DNA of 64,000 nt from Paenibacillus thalictri (GTDB lineage Bacteria > Bacillota > Bacilli > Paenibacillales > NBRC-103111). Positions 19,754 through 29,843 of the stretch are shown piece by piece. Made by a program: the position numbers and the translations under genes. The notes beneath the pieces were generated by a model. That model saw only the letters and a program-made list of their open reading frames with translations, did no database searches and had not been told where the DNA came from. Where the stretch lies: NCBI RefSeq assembly GCF_004307995.1, contig NZ_SIRE01000002.1, forward strand, positions 1 through 64,000. Reading direction: 5' to 3'. The first letter of the stretch is position 1. Each line of letters begins with the position of its first letter.

Positions 19754-21329
19754 GCTCCTCCGCTCCTTTTTTCACATACTCTAGAGGACTCCTGCCATAT
19801 GTTTTACGGAAAATTTGACTGAAATACTGGCTCGTATAGCCGACCATTTGGGATACTTCATAAACTTTATAATGCCCGCTCTCCAGAAATTGCCTGGCCT
19901 TCTCCATCTTCACGAAAACAATGAAATCCGACACGGTTTGTCCCGTTTCCTCTTTAAATAGACGCCTTACATAGTCTCCGCTTAAATTGAAGGTTTCACC
20001 TATATCCGTTACGCAAATAGCCTCCATATAATGCTCATAAATGTAGGCAATGATCTGCTGGACTCTTCTGGAATACTGCCCTGTGCCACTATGCTTAATA
20101 CGCATAGCCGTTCTCCGAAATTCCTCCTGAAACCATCGTTTGATATCGGATACAGTGTACCACCATTGCTGCAAATCCATATCCCCATCTTCTATGTCCG
20201 ATAAATGACCTAGATAATGTTTTTGGCGGAAACGATTTAAACTGTTCACCAATTCACTGCAGACCATTTGAAAGACGGCGAACTCATAGCGCTTCAAGAT
20301 GATGTCATGAAATAGCTGGTCTATGAGCCTGCATGATTGCTCAATATCCATTGTCTGAAGCGAATCTGCGATTCTCTTCAGCTCTAGCTTAAGTTTTGAA
20401 GAATCCTCGAGCGGCTTGCTGTCGAAATCTTGAAAGCTTATGATCCCTCCCCTGCCCACGTAGATGGAGTACTGGACTGTACTTTTTGCCCGCTCATATA
20501 TAGCGGAGAGCTCCTCGAGATTGTCAAACCGGTTGGACATGCCAACCGTCATGGGATGATCGTACTGCTCCTTGAACTGCTGCAGTATGACTTGGGCCGC
20601 TTCATGAACTTCTCCATACAATTGGTATTCGCTTGTATGATCGACTATTTTCAGCAGCAATCCCCACGTGTAGTCTCCAAGAGGTACTTTATATGCATAT
20701 ATATGCCTCAATTGCTTGAAATTCAAATCATCATAAAACCTAGGGGCTGGTAATTTCAAAAACTGTTTAGGGTTATAGGGAATGACAGGATACGGCATAA
20801 CCAACTCGAAAAGCAAAAAATACAAGCTTGAATTTTTATTAAAATCGCTAATTTTCATTTCCTGCTCGATTTTTAAGTCTCGATTTCTGCCTTCTATAAT
20901 ACCTTTAAAATATTGGCCTTGCATGAGGTTATCCCGATTCTTTTGCTGATTCAGCTGATTCCTGAGCTTGTCCAGTTCATGAATCAAGCTGGCTTCATGG
21001 ATATCATGTTTTAACAAATAACTGGAGATTCCCAGTTCAAGAGCTTGCTTTGCATATTCGAACTCCTTATAGGAGGTCAATAGCATAATTTTCACCTGAC
21101 GCCCCGAAGCAAGCATTTTCCTGCTAAGCTCCAGACCATCGACTGTAGGCATACGTATATCTACAATTACAATATCAGGAGACATTTCCTCAAATATATG
21201 AAACGCTTTCACAGAGCTTGTGCATGCTGCCACAATCTCATAGCCAGATGCCTCCCAGGCTATTAACTCCTTTAAATGATTGATCGCCAGAATTTCGTCA
21301 TCTATTAGCATTACTTTTAATAAATTCAT
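19737..21329 (-). CDS. YesN-like response regulator with AraC output domain
   Basis: A 530-residue regulator with an N-terminal receiver (DIVIVDIRMPTVDG holds the phospho-acceptor Asp), a central linker domain (about 130-410) and a C-terminal AraC double helix-turn-helix (about 430-525; VGYTSQYFSQIFRK, SPLEY). AGGAGGGA precedes the ATG. First gene of the region transcribed leftward to the sugar importers; partner of the overlapping YesM-like kinase. Confidence 0.93.
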   Translation of the reverse strand: MNLLKVMLIDDEILAINHLKELIAWEASGYEIVAACTSSVKAFHIFEEMSPDIVIVDIRMPTVDGLELSRKMLASGRQVKIMLLTSYKEFEYAKQALELGISSYLLKHDIHEASLIHELDKLRNQLNQQKNRDNLMQGQYFKGIIEGRNRDLKIEQEMKISDFNKNSSLYFLLFELVMPYPVIPYNPKQFLKLPAPRFYDDLNFKQLRHIYAYKVPLGDYTWGLLLKIVDHTSEYQLYGEVHEAAQVILQQFKEQYDHPMTVGMSNRFDNLEELSAIYERAKSTVQYSIYVGRGGIISFQDFDSKPLEDSSKLKLELKRIADSLQTMDIEQSCRLIDQLFHDIILKRYEFAVFQMVCSELVNSLNRFRQKHYLGHLSDIEDGDMDLQQWWYTVSDIKRWFQEEFRRTAMRIKHSGTGQYSRRVQQIIAYIYEHYMEAICVTDIGETFNLSGDYVRRLFKEETGQTVSDFIVFVKMEKARQFLESGHYKVYEVSQMVGYTSQYFSQIFRKTYGRSPLEYVKKGAEEHESVD

Positions 21330-21841
21330 CTTTCCCTCCTATATACCGCCATATTGGAGCCTTGTACACGCAAAAAACTCAGCTAAAATCAACTAAAATC
21401 AGCTATAACTATTATAATCAAATAAGACATCTTTCGCAGCAAATAAATGGAAGACAACCCATGATGTAACTGGCCAAGGCAGAAATCCATTGTTAGAGCA
21501 CAGCGGCCCCAAGCATGACAAACCACGGGATATTTGCAGTATCCTTACTTTTCTTTGCAATCGCTTGCCCATCGTCACTTGCTCTTACTCCTGTAGCAGT
21601 AAATGATGTGTTTTGCATCTTTTGATGTCCCATCAAGTTTATTCACCGGGTACGCCAAAAAACCCCGCAGCATAACGCCACAGGGATTGAAGCTCGTTAA
21701 GTTGTGCATGTTCAGGTATCTTCCGCACAACCGTCAGGCGAAGTCAACCTGCCGATTTCGCCTATTAATGCTGCTGTTGTACGCAACTGGACCGATGAAG
21801 AGTTGGCATAGAACTCCCTCCGCTCTACTATTTCATCCGCC
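21330..21841. other. 512-bp intergenic region with possible gene remnant
   Basis: It holds the promoter of the YesN gene (AT-rich, near 21370-21430) and then a stretch with protein-like composition but no complete gene. A plus-strand frame at 21701-21811 reads 36 codons containing GEVNLPISPINAA and RNWTDEELA and ends in TAG, directly after an in-frame stop. A second frame just upstream (21640-21702) could be its continuation before a frameshift. No ribosome site or start. It may be the decayed 3' end of a gene; the family is not recognised. Confidence 0.3.
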
Positions 21842-22528
21842 TCAGGTTTCCTTTACGGCCAAATGATCCAAAGCTTCTTCGATGTGCATTACATCCGCAT
21901 ACTTATGATGCAGATCAAACAAGCTGATCTTGTGGGATAGCGGGCTTCGGTCAAAACAGCATTCCTCAACAAGCGACACGTGGAAGCCGTACGAATAACC
22001 GTCCACTGCGCTGGCGCGTACGCAGCCGCTGGTCGACTCGCCAACGACAATTAAGCTGTCGATGCCCATCATCGTTAATTGAGCGGCAAGCGTCGTGCCA
22101 TAAAATGCGCTGGCGCGGGATTTGTAAATAATCAAATCTTGGGGTTCGGGATGGTATGCCTCAAAAATCTCGAAAGCATCCTCCGTTGGCGCAGCCCCTT
22201 TGCGGTTCGTAGCGGAAATGCTGCTTTTCTTGCGCATTCTCGTATCCGCAGTCGAATAAACGACGGGAATATCCAACTCCCTGCAGCGGGCCAGTAATCG
22301 GCGGGTCGGTTCAACGGCTTCCCAGGCGTACTTGCCGCAAGAACTCGGAAAAGTATCCTGCAGTTCTATAGGCAGTTTGGCGCCGCCTTGAAAGGCTAGA
22401 TTGTACAAATCGATGACAAGCAGCGCCGGCTTGCGGCCGATATAGGTTTCCCGCCGGTATGCCTTATAAATGTCCAACACCTCTTGGTCGACAACGTCCT
22501 CCCAGCAATGATCTTCAAATGCATCCAT
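21842..22528 (-). CDS. Isochorismatase-family cysteine amidohydrolase (third copy)
   Basis: A 228-residue alpha/beta/alpha hydrolase with the catalytic triad visible as D40 (LLVIDLYN), K136 (IIYKSRASAF) and C169 (STSGCVRASAVDG). That cysteine motif is typical of the amidase side of the family (N-carbamoylsarcosine, maleamate or biuret-type hydrolases) rather than of true isochorismatase. It is clearly more distant from the two copies at 29844-31294 than those are from each other. GAGGAGG precedes the ATG. Last gene of the LysR-linked operon, 40 bp after the MFS gene. The substrate is unknown. Confidence 0.88.
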   Translation of the reverse strand: MDAFEDHCWEDVVDQEVLDIYKAYRRETYIGRKPALLVIDLYNLAFQGGAKLPIELQDTFPSSCGKYAWEAVEPTRRLLARCRELDIPVVYSTADTRMRKKSSISATNRKGAAPTEDAFEIFEAYHPEPQDLIIYKSRASAFYGTTLAAQLTMMGIDSLIVVGESTSGCVRASAVDGYSYGFHVSLVEECCFDRSPLSHKISLFDLHHKYADVMHIEEALDHLAVKET

Positions 22529-22568
22529 CCGTCTTCGCCTCCTCGGTTTTTATTATTGAATGGCACGC

Positions 22569-24134
22569 CTATTTTACCTCTGAATATTGAACCTGCTTCA
22601 CCTGCGAAGAAACAGCCCCCGCCGGGGTATCGCCCATATCCGGCAAGCGAGGAGCGACTGATCCAGCTCGCCTGGCTGACGCCGCTTCGCTGTTCTTCCA
22701 CCGCGGCCGATAGCCGCTTGCGACCGTGAACCCCGCTACAGCAGCTAGCAGAACGGCCCCGCCGGTATAAAACGCCGCCGACAATCCCAGCGTCTGCCCC
22801 AGAAAACCAAACATCGCCGGACTCATAAGCTGGGACACGCGGTTGGCAAGCAGCCTCAAACCCATCACCTTGCCCCGGTCGCCGTCCCCTGTATCGTTGA
22901 CCATAATCATGATGCTCACAGGCAGGTTGAGACCGACGGCGCCTCCAAGCACAATCGTCAGCACCGCAAACGTGATTCCGTGCAAGGAAGCCGGAGGAAT
23001 CACGACCAAACATGCAGCCGCCAAACCTCCTGCGGCCAGCAGCAGCTTCTCCAGTCCGGCGCGCCGGATCAAAGAATCCAGACAGAACCGGGACAGCAGT
23101 CCCGCTAAGCCATTTAGCGATACGATCAGTGAAATTTGCCAAGCGGCATACCCCGCCGAATTTAAAAACAGCGGCATAAAACTCATGGACAACGCCTGAA
23201 TAAACATGATCAGGAAGGTTCCGGCCAAGCCGAATCTGACGCCCCGCAGACGCGACAACCGGAACCCGCTCGCATAGCTGTCCAGCATGCGGCTCAGCCG
23301 GAACGCATCGCGTACGGTCGACGCCGCAGAGGCGGCCGAGCCGCTGTACACGGGATCCGAGGCTCGACCGGCCCCTGGCTTCGATCCTGTCGTCGCTGGC
23401 GCTTCCGTTTCCGCTGCCGATCCTGCGGCTTCCGGGGCCGTCTCCAGTCCCCCGCCCGCTCCTGCGGCCGCATCCACGGCTTCTCGGGCGGTATGATCAG
23501 CCTTTTTCACTTTTTCGCGTCTAAGCGTCGAAGCTATAATTAACAGAAGTGCAGCGGCGATCGAACATGCGAGCGCCAGCCAAAATGCCTCCCTGTACGC
23601 ATCCGTGCCGCCGCCCGCCATGGAAACAACGGCCCCGCCGAGCAGCGGGCCAAGCATACCTCCGGCCGACATCGCCATCGAATAATTGTTAATGCTCCGG
23701 TTGCGGGAAGCGACCCCTCCCCCCGATACGAGCACCTGCAGGGAGGAGGAACTAATAATAATGGAAGCTCCCATCAATACCTGAGACAATCCGAGCCACA
23801 ACGGCGAGACACTCCCCGCCATCAGCAGCAGCGACAACACGAGACTCAGAAAACCGACCCGCGACATTGTCATGGCGCCAAGCGAATCGATCAGCTGTCC
23901 GACCGGCATCGCAATAAACAGCGGCAGCAGCGAACGGAGCATGACGAGCAGCCCGATTTCCGCCGTGGAAGCGCCAAGCGATTCCGCATACAAAGAAAAG
24001 AAAGGCTGCGCAACGGACGTCACTGTAAAAAACACAAGTCCCGCCCAAATCCCCACCTTTGCGTACAGCCTTTCCTGCGGGGTCAAATCGTGTGCTGCCG
24101 CAGCCGCGCGCATCTTCCATTTACGCATGGGCAT
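22569..24134 (-). CDS. Major facilitator superfamily transporter
   Basis: A 521-residue membrane transporter with about twelve membrane segments in two halves. The halves are joined by an unusually long, alanine/glycine-rich, low-complexity central loop (roughly residues 205-285). The loop between segments 2 and 3 carries PVGQLIDSLG, a form of the MFS signature. The start at 24134 has AAGGCGG nine bases upstream and overlaps the end of the ABC ATPase gene by 14 bp, so translation is coupled. Within this operon it may import the same compound or export a product; direction cannot be read from sequence. Confidence 0.85.
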   Translation of the reverse strand: MPMRKWKMRAAAAAHDLTPQERLYAKVGIWAGLVFFTVTSVAQPFFSLYAESLGASTAEIGLLVMLRSLLPLFIAMPVGQLIDSLGAMTMSRVGFLSLVLSLLLMAGSVSPLWLGLSQVLMGASIIISSSSLQVLVSGGGVASRNRSINNYSMAMSAGGMLGPLLGGAVVSMAGGGTDAYREAFWLALACSIAAALLLIIASTLRREKVKKADHTAREAVDAAAGAGGGLETAPEAAGSAAETEAPATTGSKPGAGRASDPVYSGSAASAASTVRDAFRLSRMLDSYASGFRLSRLRGVRFGLAGTFLIMFIQALSMSFMPLFLNSAGYAAWQISLIVSLNGLAGLLSRFCLDSLIRRAGLEKLLLAAGGLAAACLVVIPPASLHGITFAVLTIVLGGAVGLNLPVSIMIMVNDTGDGDRGKVMGLRLLANRVSQLMSPAMFGFLGQTLGLSAAFYTGGAVLLAAVAGFTVASGYRPRWKNSEAASARRAGSVAPRLPDMGDTPAGAVSSQVKQVQYSEVK

Positions 24135-26253
24135 AATGGCATGCCGCCTTCCGTTCCCCAAACTGCACAAGCGCGGGTTTCTCCTCCCGGCAGCGAATCG
24201 AAGCCATCGGGCAGCGGCTGCTGAAGGCGCATCCGGCAGGCGGGTTCGCGGGGCTGGGCAGGTCGCCCGTCAGCAATTCGACGGAGCGGCTGCGCTCTTT
24301 GACCGGATCCGGGATCGGCACAGCTGCCAGTAAGGCGCTTGTGTACGGATGCATCGGAGCTTGAAACACATCCTCCGACGGACCGATCTCCACAATTTCT
24401 CCCAAATACATCACGGCGATCTTGTCGGAAATGTAGCGTACCGTAGACAGATCGTGCGAGATGAAAATAAAGCTGATGCCCAGCTCGTTTTTCAAATCGC
24501 TGAGCAGATTGATTACTTGCGCGCGGACGGATACGTCAAGCGCGCTAGTCGGTTCATCGGCCACAATCACGTCGGGAGAAAGCGCAAGCGCCCGGGCGAT
24601 GCCCACCCGCTGCCGCTGGCCTCCGCTGAGCTGGCTCGGAAACCGGCTGAGATACGCCGGATCCAGTCCTACCTTTTGGATTAAATCATAGGCTTTGCGC
24701 TGCCGCTCGGGGCGGGTGCCGATTTTCATCACATCAAGCGGCTCACAAATGATTTCGGAAACCGTCATTTTCGGATTAAAGGACGCGTAAGGGTCTTGGA
24801 ACACCATCTGCACCCGCTTGCGGTACGATATCCAACTCTCATCCTGCAAACTCGTGAGCGGCTCGCCGTTGACCGCAATCGTGCCGCCGGTCGGTTCCTC
24901 CAAATGCAGCAGCAGCCTGGCGGTCGTGCTTTTGCCGCAGCCGCTTTCGCCGACCAGACCGATCGTCTCCCCCCGGCGCAAGCGGAGATCGATCCCGTTT
25001 ACGGCCTGCACCTTCACCGCGGGTTTCCAAGGCAGGCCCGGCTTGCGCAGGAACTGTTTGCGCAGCCCTTGTACGGACAACACATCCTCACCTTCTTCAA
25101 AATCGGGAAGATCAGGCCTTCCCGTGTCGCTTGCCGCATCCGCCTTGAACCGCGTGAACAACTCATCCTCCTCTCTGGATTCCAACACGCTGCTTAAGCC
25201 GCCTTCTACCCAGCAGGCAGCGAGGTGTCCCTGCCCCGAGCTTGGCTCGCCGCTTGAAGCGAGCAACTCCGGCGCTTCCACCGAACAGCGGCCCTGCGCT
25301 GCGGCGCACCGCTCCTTGAAGGCGCACCCGCTGACCGGATGCCGCATGTCGGGCGGCAATCCTTCAATCTGCAGCAGCCGGGCCGGCTTGGGACCGGTCA
25401 TGCTGGGAATCGTCCGCAGCAGGCTTTGCGTGTACGGATGCTGCGGACGGAGAAATACGTCTTCGACCTGGCCCGTCTCCACGATCTTCCCTGCGTACAT
25501 CACCGCCACACGGTGGGCAAACCGGGCTACCAGGCCCAAATCGTGGGTAATAAACAGCATGGCGCTCCCTGTAGACGATGTTAGCTGCTTCAGCAGCTCT
25601 ACGATTTGAGCTTGTATTGTCACGTCAAGCGCCGTAGTAGGCTCGTCGGCGATAATCAGCTTTGGATTGCAGGCAATCGCCATCGCTATAAGCACCCGCT
25701 GGCGCATCCCGCCGCTCAGCTCAAACGGATATTGGCGCAGCCTGGCCTGCGGATCGGGAATGCCGACCTTCGCCAGAAGCTCCGCCGCCCTGACGGAAGC
25801 TTCCTTGGCGCTTAAGCCCAAATGCCGACGAATCGGCAAAACCATCTGGTCTTCGATCTTCATAACAGGGTCCAGCGAGGTCATCGGATCCTGAAAAACG
25901 GTGCCGATATCGCCGCCACGCAGCCGGTTCATCTCCCGTTCCCCCGCCTTCAGCAAATCTTTGCCCGCAAAGCGGATACTGCCGGAAACAATGTTGCCGG
26001 GATAAGAGACAAGACGAATCAAGGACATCGCCATCGCGCTTTTGCCCGAACCGCTTTCCCCGACAATCGCCATCCGTTCGCCAGGAGCCAGCGTAAACGA
26101 AACGCCGTTGACCGCTCTGACCGTACCTCCTTCGGTCTCAAAATGCGTATGCAATCCTTCGACCTCAAGCACCGCTTCAGGCGAAGCCGCCGCCAGAACA
26201 TCGCCAGGCTCGCGGAATACCGCAAAGTCATGCCGTGGAACCGTCTTATCCAT
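24121..26253 (-). CDS. Fused dipeptide/oligopeptide-type ABC ATPases (DppD-DppF fusion)
   Basis: A 710-residue protein with two complete nucleotide-binding domains. Domain 1 (about 25-330) has Walker A GESGSGKSA and signature LSGGMRQRV; domain 2 (about 385-705) has Walker A GESGCGKST and signature LSGGQRQRV. Each is followed by the cysteine-containing oligopeptide-ABC C-terminal region (CAFKERC, CAFSSRC). In most operons of this family these are two genes, so this is a fusion. It energises the permeases encoded just upstream. GAGGAGG precedes the ATG. All catalytic motifs look intact. Confidence 0.93.
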   Translation of the reverse strand: MDKTVPRHDFAVFREPGDVLAAASPEAVLEVEGLHTHFETEGGTVRAVNGVSFTLAPGERMAIVGESGSGKSAMAMSLIRLVSYPGNIVSGSIRFAGKDLLKAGEREMNRLRGGDIGTVFQDPMTSLDPVMKIEDQMVLPIRRHLGLSAKEASVRAAELLAKVGIPDPQARLRQYPFELSGGMRQRVLIAMAIACNPKLIIADEPTTALDVTIQAQIVELLKQLTSSTGSAMLFITHDLGLVARFAHRVAVMYAGKIVETGQVEDVFLRPQHPYTQSLLRTIPSMTGPKPARLLQIEGLPPDMRHPVSGCAFKERCAAAQGRCSVEAPELLASSGEPSSGQGHLAACWVEGGLSSVLESREEDELFTRFKADAASDTGRPDLPDFEEGEDVLSVQGLRKQFLRKPGLPWKPAVKVQAVNGIDLRLRRGETIGLVGESGCGKSTTARLLLHLEEPTGGTIAVNGEPLTSLQDESWISYRKRVQMVFQDPYASFNPKMTVSEIICEPLDVMKIGTRPERQRKAYDLIQKVGLDPAYLSRFPSQLSGGQRQRVGIARALALSPDVIVADEPTSALDVSVRAQVINLLSDLKNELGISFIFISHDLSTVRYISDKIAVMYLGEIVEIGPSEDVFQAPMHPYTSALLAAVPIPDPVKERSRSVELLTGDLPSPANPPAGCAFSSRCPMASIRCREEKPALVQFGERKAACHYAHA

Positions 26254-26294
26254 AGAAGTTCCTCCTCTCTTGATTGCCGGGATGCATGCCGGAT

Positions 26295-27185
26295 TTATTG
26301 CCGGGATTTCGGATCCAATACGATACGAATGCCGTCACTGAAAAAATGCAGCGAGATAGTGATCAAGAGGATGACCATGCCGGGCAATACGGATATCCAC
26401 CATGCCTGCTGCAGGTACATCTGCCCGTCGTGAATAATGTTGCCCAGCGACGGCGCGGGCGGAGTGATGCCAAGCCCAAGAAAGCTGAGCGCCGCTTCCG
26501 TCAGGATGGCGTTCGCTGCCGTAATGCTGCCTGCAACAAGCATAGGCGCCAGCGTATTGGGCATGATGTGCTTCCGCATCAGCCAGCTCTTGGGCGCGGA
26601 TACGATGCGCGCCGCATCGATGAACGCCCGCGACTTCAGGCTGAGCACCACGGAACGCTGCAGCCGGATCATTCTTGGCAGATCGGCGATCGTGATGGCG
26701 ATGATGACCGGCAGCGTGCCCGCTCCCAGCGTCGCTACCAGCCCGATGGCCAGCAGCAGCGACGGAAACGATAGAAATATGTCCACGACGGCCATAACCG
26801 TCCGGTCTACCCGGCGGCCGAAGAAGCCGGACAACGTGCCGACCAGCATACCGCCGGCCATCGCCAGCACGGATACGGTTATGCCGACCAAGAGGGATAC
26901 GCGGATACCCGCCAAGGTGCGGCTTAATACATCGCGCCCCAGCTTATCCGTGCCAAACGGATGCTGCAGCGAAGGCGCATGCAGGCTGGCCCGCACATTC
27001 GACTCCAGAGGCGGAGAGAGGGGCAGAATAGGCGCAAGCCACGCCAGCAGCAGCAGCGGAATAAGCAGCAGTATGGCCCAGCGAGCCTGTTTATTGCGGA
27101 TAAGTGCATTCAGATACGGCAAGCGCAAGCGAGACGGTTCGAATAGGGGCTGCTGAGTAACGACTGTAGATGTTCCCGTTTCCAT
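26295..27185 (-). CDS. ABC permease, DppC/OppC type
   Basis: A 296-residue inner-membrane permease with six membrane segments, an N-terminal cytoplasmic tail, HPFGTDKLGRDVLSR (a DppC hallmark) and an EAA-like loop. AGGAGGG precedes the ATG. It forms the channel with the DppB-type protein encoded 39 bp upstream. Confidence 0.93.
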   Translation of the reverse strand: METGTSTVVTQQPLFEPSRLRLPYLNALIRNKQARWAILLLIPLLLLAWLAPILPLSPPLESNVRASLHAPSLQHPFGTDKLGRDVLSRTLAGIRVSLLVGITVSVLAMAGGMLVGTLSGFFGRRVDRTVMAVVDIFLSFPSLLLAIGLVATLGAGTLPVIIAITIADLPRMIRLQRSVVLSLKSRAFIDAARIVSAPKSWLMRKHIMPNTLAPMLVAGSITAANAILTEAALSFLGLGITPPAPSLGNIIHDGQMYLQQAWWISVLPGMVILLITISLHFFSDGIRIVLDPKSRQ

Positions 27186-27224
27186 GTTAACCCTCCTATT
27201 ATCCCCGGTTACCGGTAAGTGAAG

Positions 27225-28172
27225 CTAGAATTGAACGCGGGGATCAAGCTTTTTGTATACCAAATCGGTCAGTATATTAACCAGAATAAACAAGGCGGCG
27301 TACACCAGAATGACATTTTGCACCAGCGGATAGTCCCGGCTGTTGATCCCGTTCACCAGCAGAGTCCCAACTCCCGGTATGGAGAAAATGAACTCGGTAA
27401 TGACGGTTCCGTTCAGCAAGTGTCCGAAATTTAAACCGACGACGGTAACGATGGGCAGCGCCGCATTGCGCAGCGCATGCCGGAAAACGACGGCAAGCGA
27501 AGGCGTGCCAAGCGCCCGGGCGGTCTTGACGTAATCCTCGTTCAGCACCTCAAGCACGCTGGTTCGCGTAATCCGGGCCAGGCTGGCAATCTGGCTGATC
27601 GACAATACGGCGATCGGCAGCGCCATCCGGCGGAGCATGAACTCGGGCCGGTCAAATGAAATCGGACCCGTTGCCGGCAGCAGATGCAAACTCAAGGACA
27701 ACAAAAGCATCAGCAGCAGCGCCATCCAGAAGGAAGGCATCAAATCGACGACCATCGCCAGCCACATCAGCGCATTGTCGAGCATTTTTTTGCCTCGATT
27801 CGCCAAATAAGCCGCAAGAGTCCCCAATGGAATCGCGATGGCCACGCTGAATACCACTGTGCATATCGCAATGAGCACCGTAATCGGCAGCGATTTGGAG
27901 AGTAAACCCTTAATCGACAAAGAAGTCGTAATGGTATTGCCGAAATCAAGCTGGAACAGATGCCCGAGATACTGCAAATACTGCTGCCATAACGGCTGAT
28001 TCAGCCCCAATTTCTCGCGCAGCTCGGCCATCGCCGCTGCCGAGAGGTGATCTCCGGCGAGCGCCGAGGCGGCATCGCCGGGAATCAGCCTGAGGGCAAA
28101 AAAGACAAGCGTGATCACCCCGAGGAGTGTGAGCAGCATTTGAGCAAGCTTTTTGACGGAATAGAGCACCAT
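27225..28172 (-). CDS. ABC permease, DppB/OppB type
   Basis: A 315-residue permease with a membrane segment at the extreme N-terminus, GDHLSAAAMAELREKLGL (typical of DppB), an EAA-like loop (DYVKTARALG) and the ending DPRVQF. GGGAGGTGA precedes the ATG. It follows the binding-protein gene by 43 bp. Confidence 0.93.
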   Translation of the reverse strand: MVLYSVKKLAQMLLTLLGVITLVFFALRLIPGDAASALAGDHLSAAAMAELREKLGLNQPLWQQYLQYLGHLFQLDFGNTITTSLSIKGLLSKSLPITVLIAICTVVFSVAIAIPLGTLAAYLANRGKKMLDNALMWLAMVVDLMPSFWMALLLMLLLSLSLHLLPATGPISFDRPEFMLRRMALPIAVLSISQIASLARITRTSVLEVLNEDYVKTARALGTPSLAVVFRHALRNAALPIVTVVGLNFGHLLNGTVITEFIFSIPGVGTLLVNGINSRDYPLVQNVILVYAALFILVNILTDLVYKKLDPRVQF

Positions 28173-28215
28173 GGAACGTCACCTCCCAATAAAATGGCAC
28201 TAGCAGGGCAAATCG

Positions 28216-29805
28216 TTATTTGGTCCAGGAGACGTCGCGGAAATTAACTTGGGCCAGCTTGTTGATTACAACGCCGCCGATTTCCTTTTTGCCGGGCCAA
28301 TACACATTGCTTGTATATTGCGGAAGGTACGGCACATCCTTCATCGCAATCTGCTGCACTTCTTTGTAAAGCTCCGTGCGTTTGCCTTTGTCGACCTCGG
28401 CGCGTGCCGATTCCAGCTTTGACGTCAAATCCTTGTTGTCGTAACGGGCGCCGTTTAATCCTTTGGGAGCCAGATTATCCGGGTGGAAGAAGCTGAAGAG
28501 CAGTGTGTCCGGGTTTACGGCCGGGAGCAGTCTCGAGGTCGTGTCGAAATCGCCGTCGTTCCGCCGCTTGTTGAAGGTGGGCGTATCCACAAGATCGAAT
28601 TCGAGGTTGATGCCGACCTTTGATAAATATTCCTTCTCCAGCTGCATCGTATCGGTGACTCCGGTTGCCGATGTGGTCAATTGCTTGATCGTAATGCCGC
28701 TGTCATAACCCGACTCCTTCATCAATGCCTTGGCTTTCTCGGGATCGTATTTGTAATGAACCGTATCTTCGGTGTAACCGTCCATCCAATCCATCAGCAG
28801 GCTGTTTGCCGGAGCTTGCAGCTTAGGCGAGATGGAATTGACGATTGAGCCGTAATCAACCGCATACGCGTACGCTTGCCGTACTCGAATGTCCTTCAAG
28901 TATTTGTTGGAAAGGTTAAACACCTTCAGCGACGCCGCATAATTGTCCACATGGTTCATCTTGAAGCCTGCGGCCTCCAACTGGTCGAGCGATTCTTGGC
29001 GGCTGATCCGCATCGCCAGATCCACTTCCCCATTCTGCAGCGCAATCGTAGCCGTCTGATCATCCTTGATGATGCTGAAATCGATGCGCGGAATCGGCGC
29101 CGGACCGCCGTAGTAACCCTCATTCCGGGTCAGCACAATATGGGAATTGGGATCAATGCTCTCCAGCGCATAAGGCCCCGTGCCGACGGGATGCCATTTG
29201 AACTGGTCGCCGTATTTTTCCACCGCCTCCTGTTTGACAATTTGCCCTTGGTGGTAGTTGGCCACCTGATGCAGGAAATTGCCGTCCGGTTTCTTCAGCG
29301 TAATAACGACGGTGTAATCGTCCGGCGACTCGATGGACGCCACATTGTTAAATTCGGCTTGATAAGGCGATGCGGTCTTCGGATCAAGGATGCGTTTGTA
29401 GCTGTAGACCACGTCTTTGGCTTTGAATTCTCCCAATCCGCCCTGCCACTGCACGCCTTTGCGCAAATGGAATGTCCAGGTTTTATTGTCGGGACTTTCC
29501 CATTTCTCCGCGAGATCGGGAATAATTTTGCCGGTCTGCGAATCGTAGGTGGTGAGGCCGCTAAAGATGTTGAAGGCGATATTTTCGTTTTCGATACGGA
29601 AAATGGAAGCGGGGTCGAATCCCGCGGGATCGTCGTAAAAACGAACCTTCAGCGCTTTTTGCTCTACGGCGGCTCCTCCGGTTCCACCGGCTCCGCTTTC
29701 TTCCGCTTTCGGTGCGGCGCTTTCGCCTCCGCAGCCGGCAAGCAGCAGCGCGCCGGTTAACAAGAGTCCAATCAACGGCATGCTGCGTCGTTTTGCTTTT
29801 TCCAT
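28216..29805 (-). CDS. Dipeptide/oligopeptide-type ABC binding lipoprotein (SBP family 5)
   Basis: A 529-residue extracellular binding protein with signal peptide and lipobox LLLAGC (about 19-24), then the family-5 fold (PDLAEKWESPDNKTWTFHLRKGVQWQ). This family binds di- and oligopeptides but also opines, nickel chelates, amides and glycosides, so the cargo need not be a peptide. GGGGGGAG precedes the ATG. It is encoded directly after the two paired amidohydrolases, 38 bp apart. Confidence 0.92.
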   Translation of the reverse strand: MEKAKRRSMPLIGLLLTGALLLAGCGGESAAPKAEESGAGGTGGAAVEQKALKVRFYDDPAGFDPASIFRIENENIAFNIFSGLTTYDSQTGKIIPDLAEKWESPDNKTWTFHLRKGVQWQGGLGEFKAKDVVYSYKRILDPKTASPYQAEFNNVASIESPDDYTVVITLKKPDGNFLHQVANYHQGQIVKQEAVEKYGDQFKWHPVGTGPYALESIDPNSHIVLTRNEGYYGGPAPIPRIDFSIIKDDQTATIALQNGEVDLAMRISRQESLDQLEAAGFKMNHVDNYAASLKVFNLSNKYLKDIRVRQAYAYAVDYGSIVNSISPKLQAPANSLLMDWMDGYTEDTVHYKYDPEKAKALMKESGYDSGITIKQLTTSATGVTDTMQLEKEYLSKVGINLEFDLVDTPTFNKRRNDGDFDTTSRLLPAVNPDTLLFSFFHPDNLAPKGLNGARYDNKDLTSKLESARAEVDKGKRTELYKEVQQIAMKDVPYLPQYTSNVYWPGKKEIGGVVINKLAQVNFRDVSWTK

Positions 29806-29843
29806 CCGGACTCCCCCCTCTTGTATCGGATTAGATGATCGGT

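Noticed and set aside
28876..29760. A 294-codon plus-strand frame
   Set aside because: Antisense to the family-5 binding protein with the correct lipobox and start.
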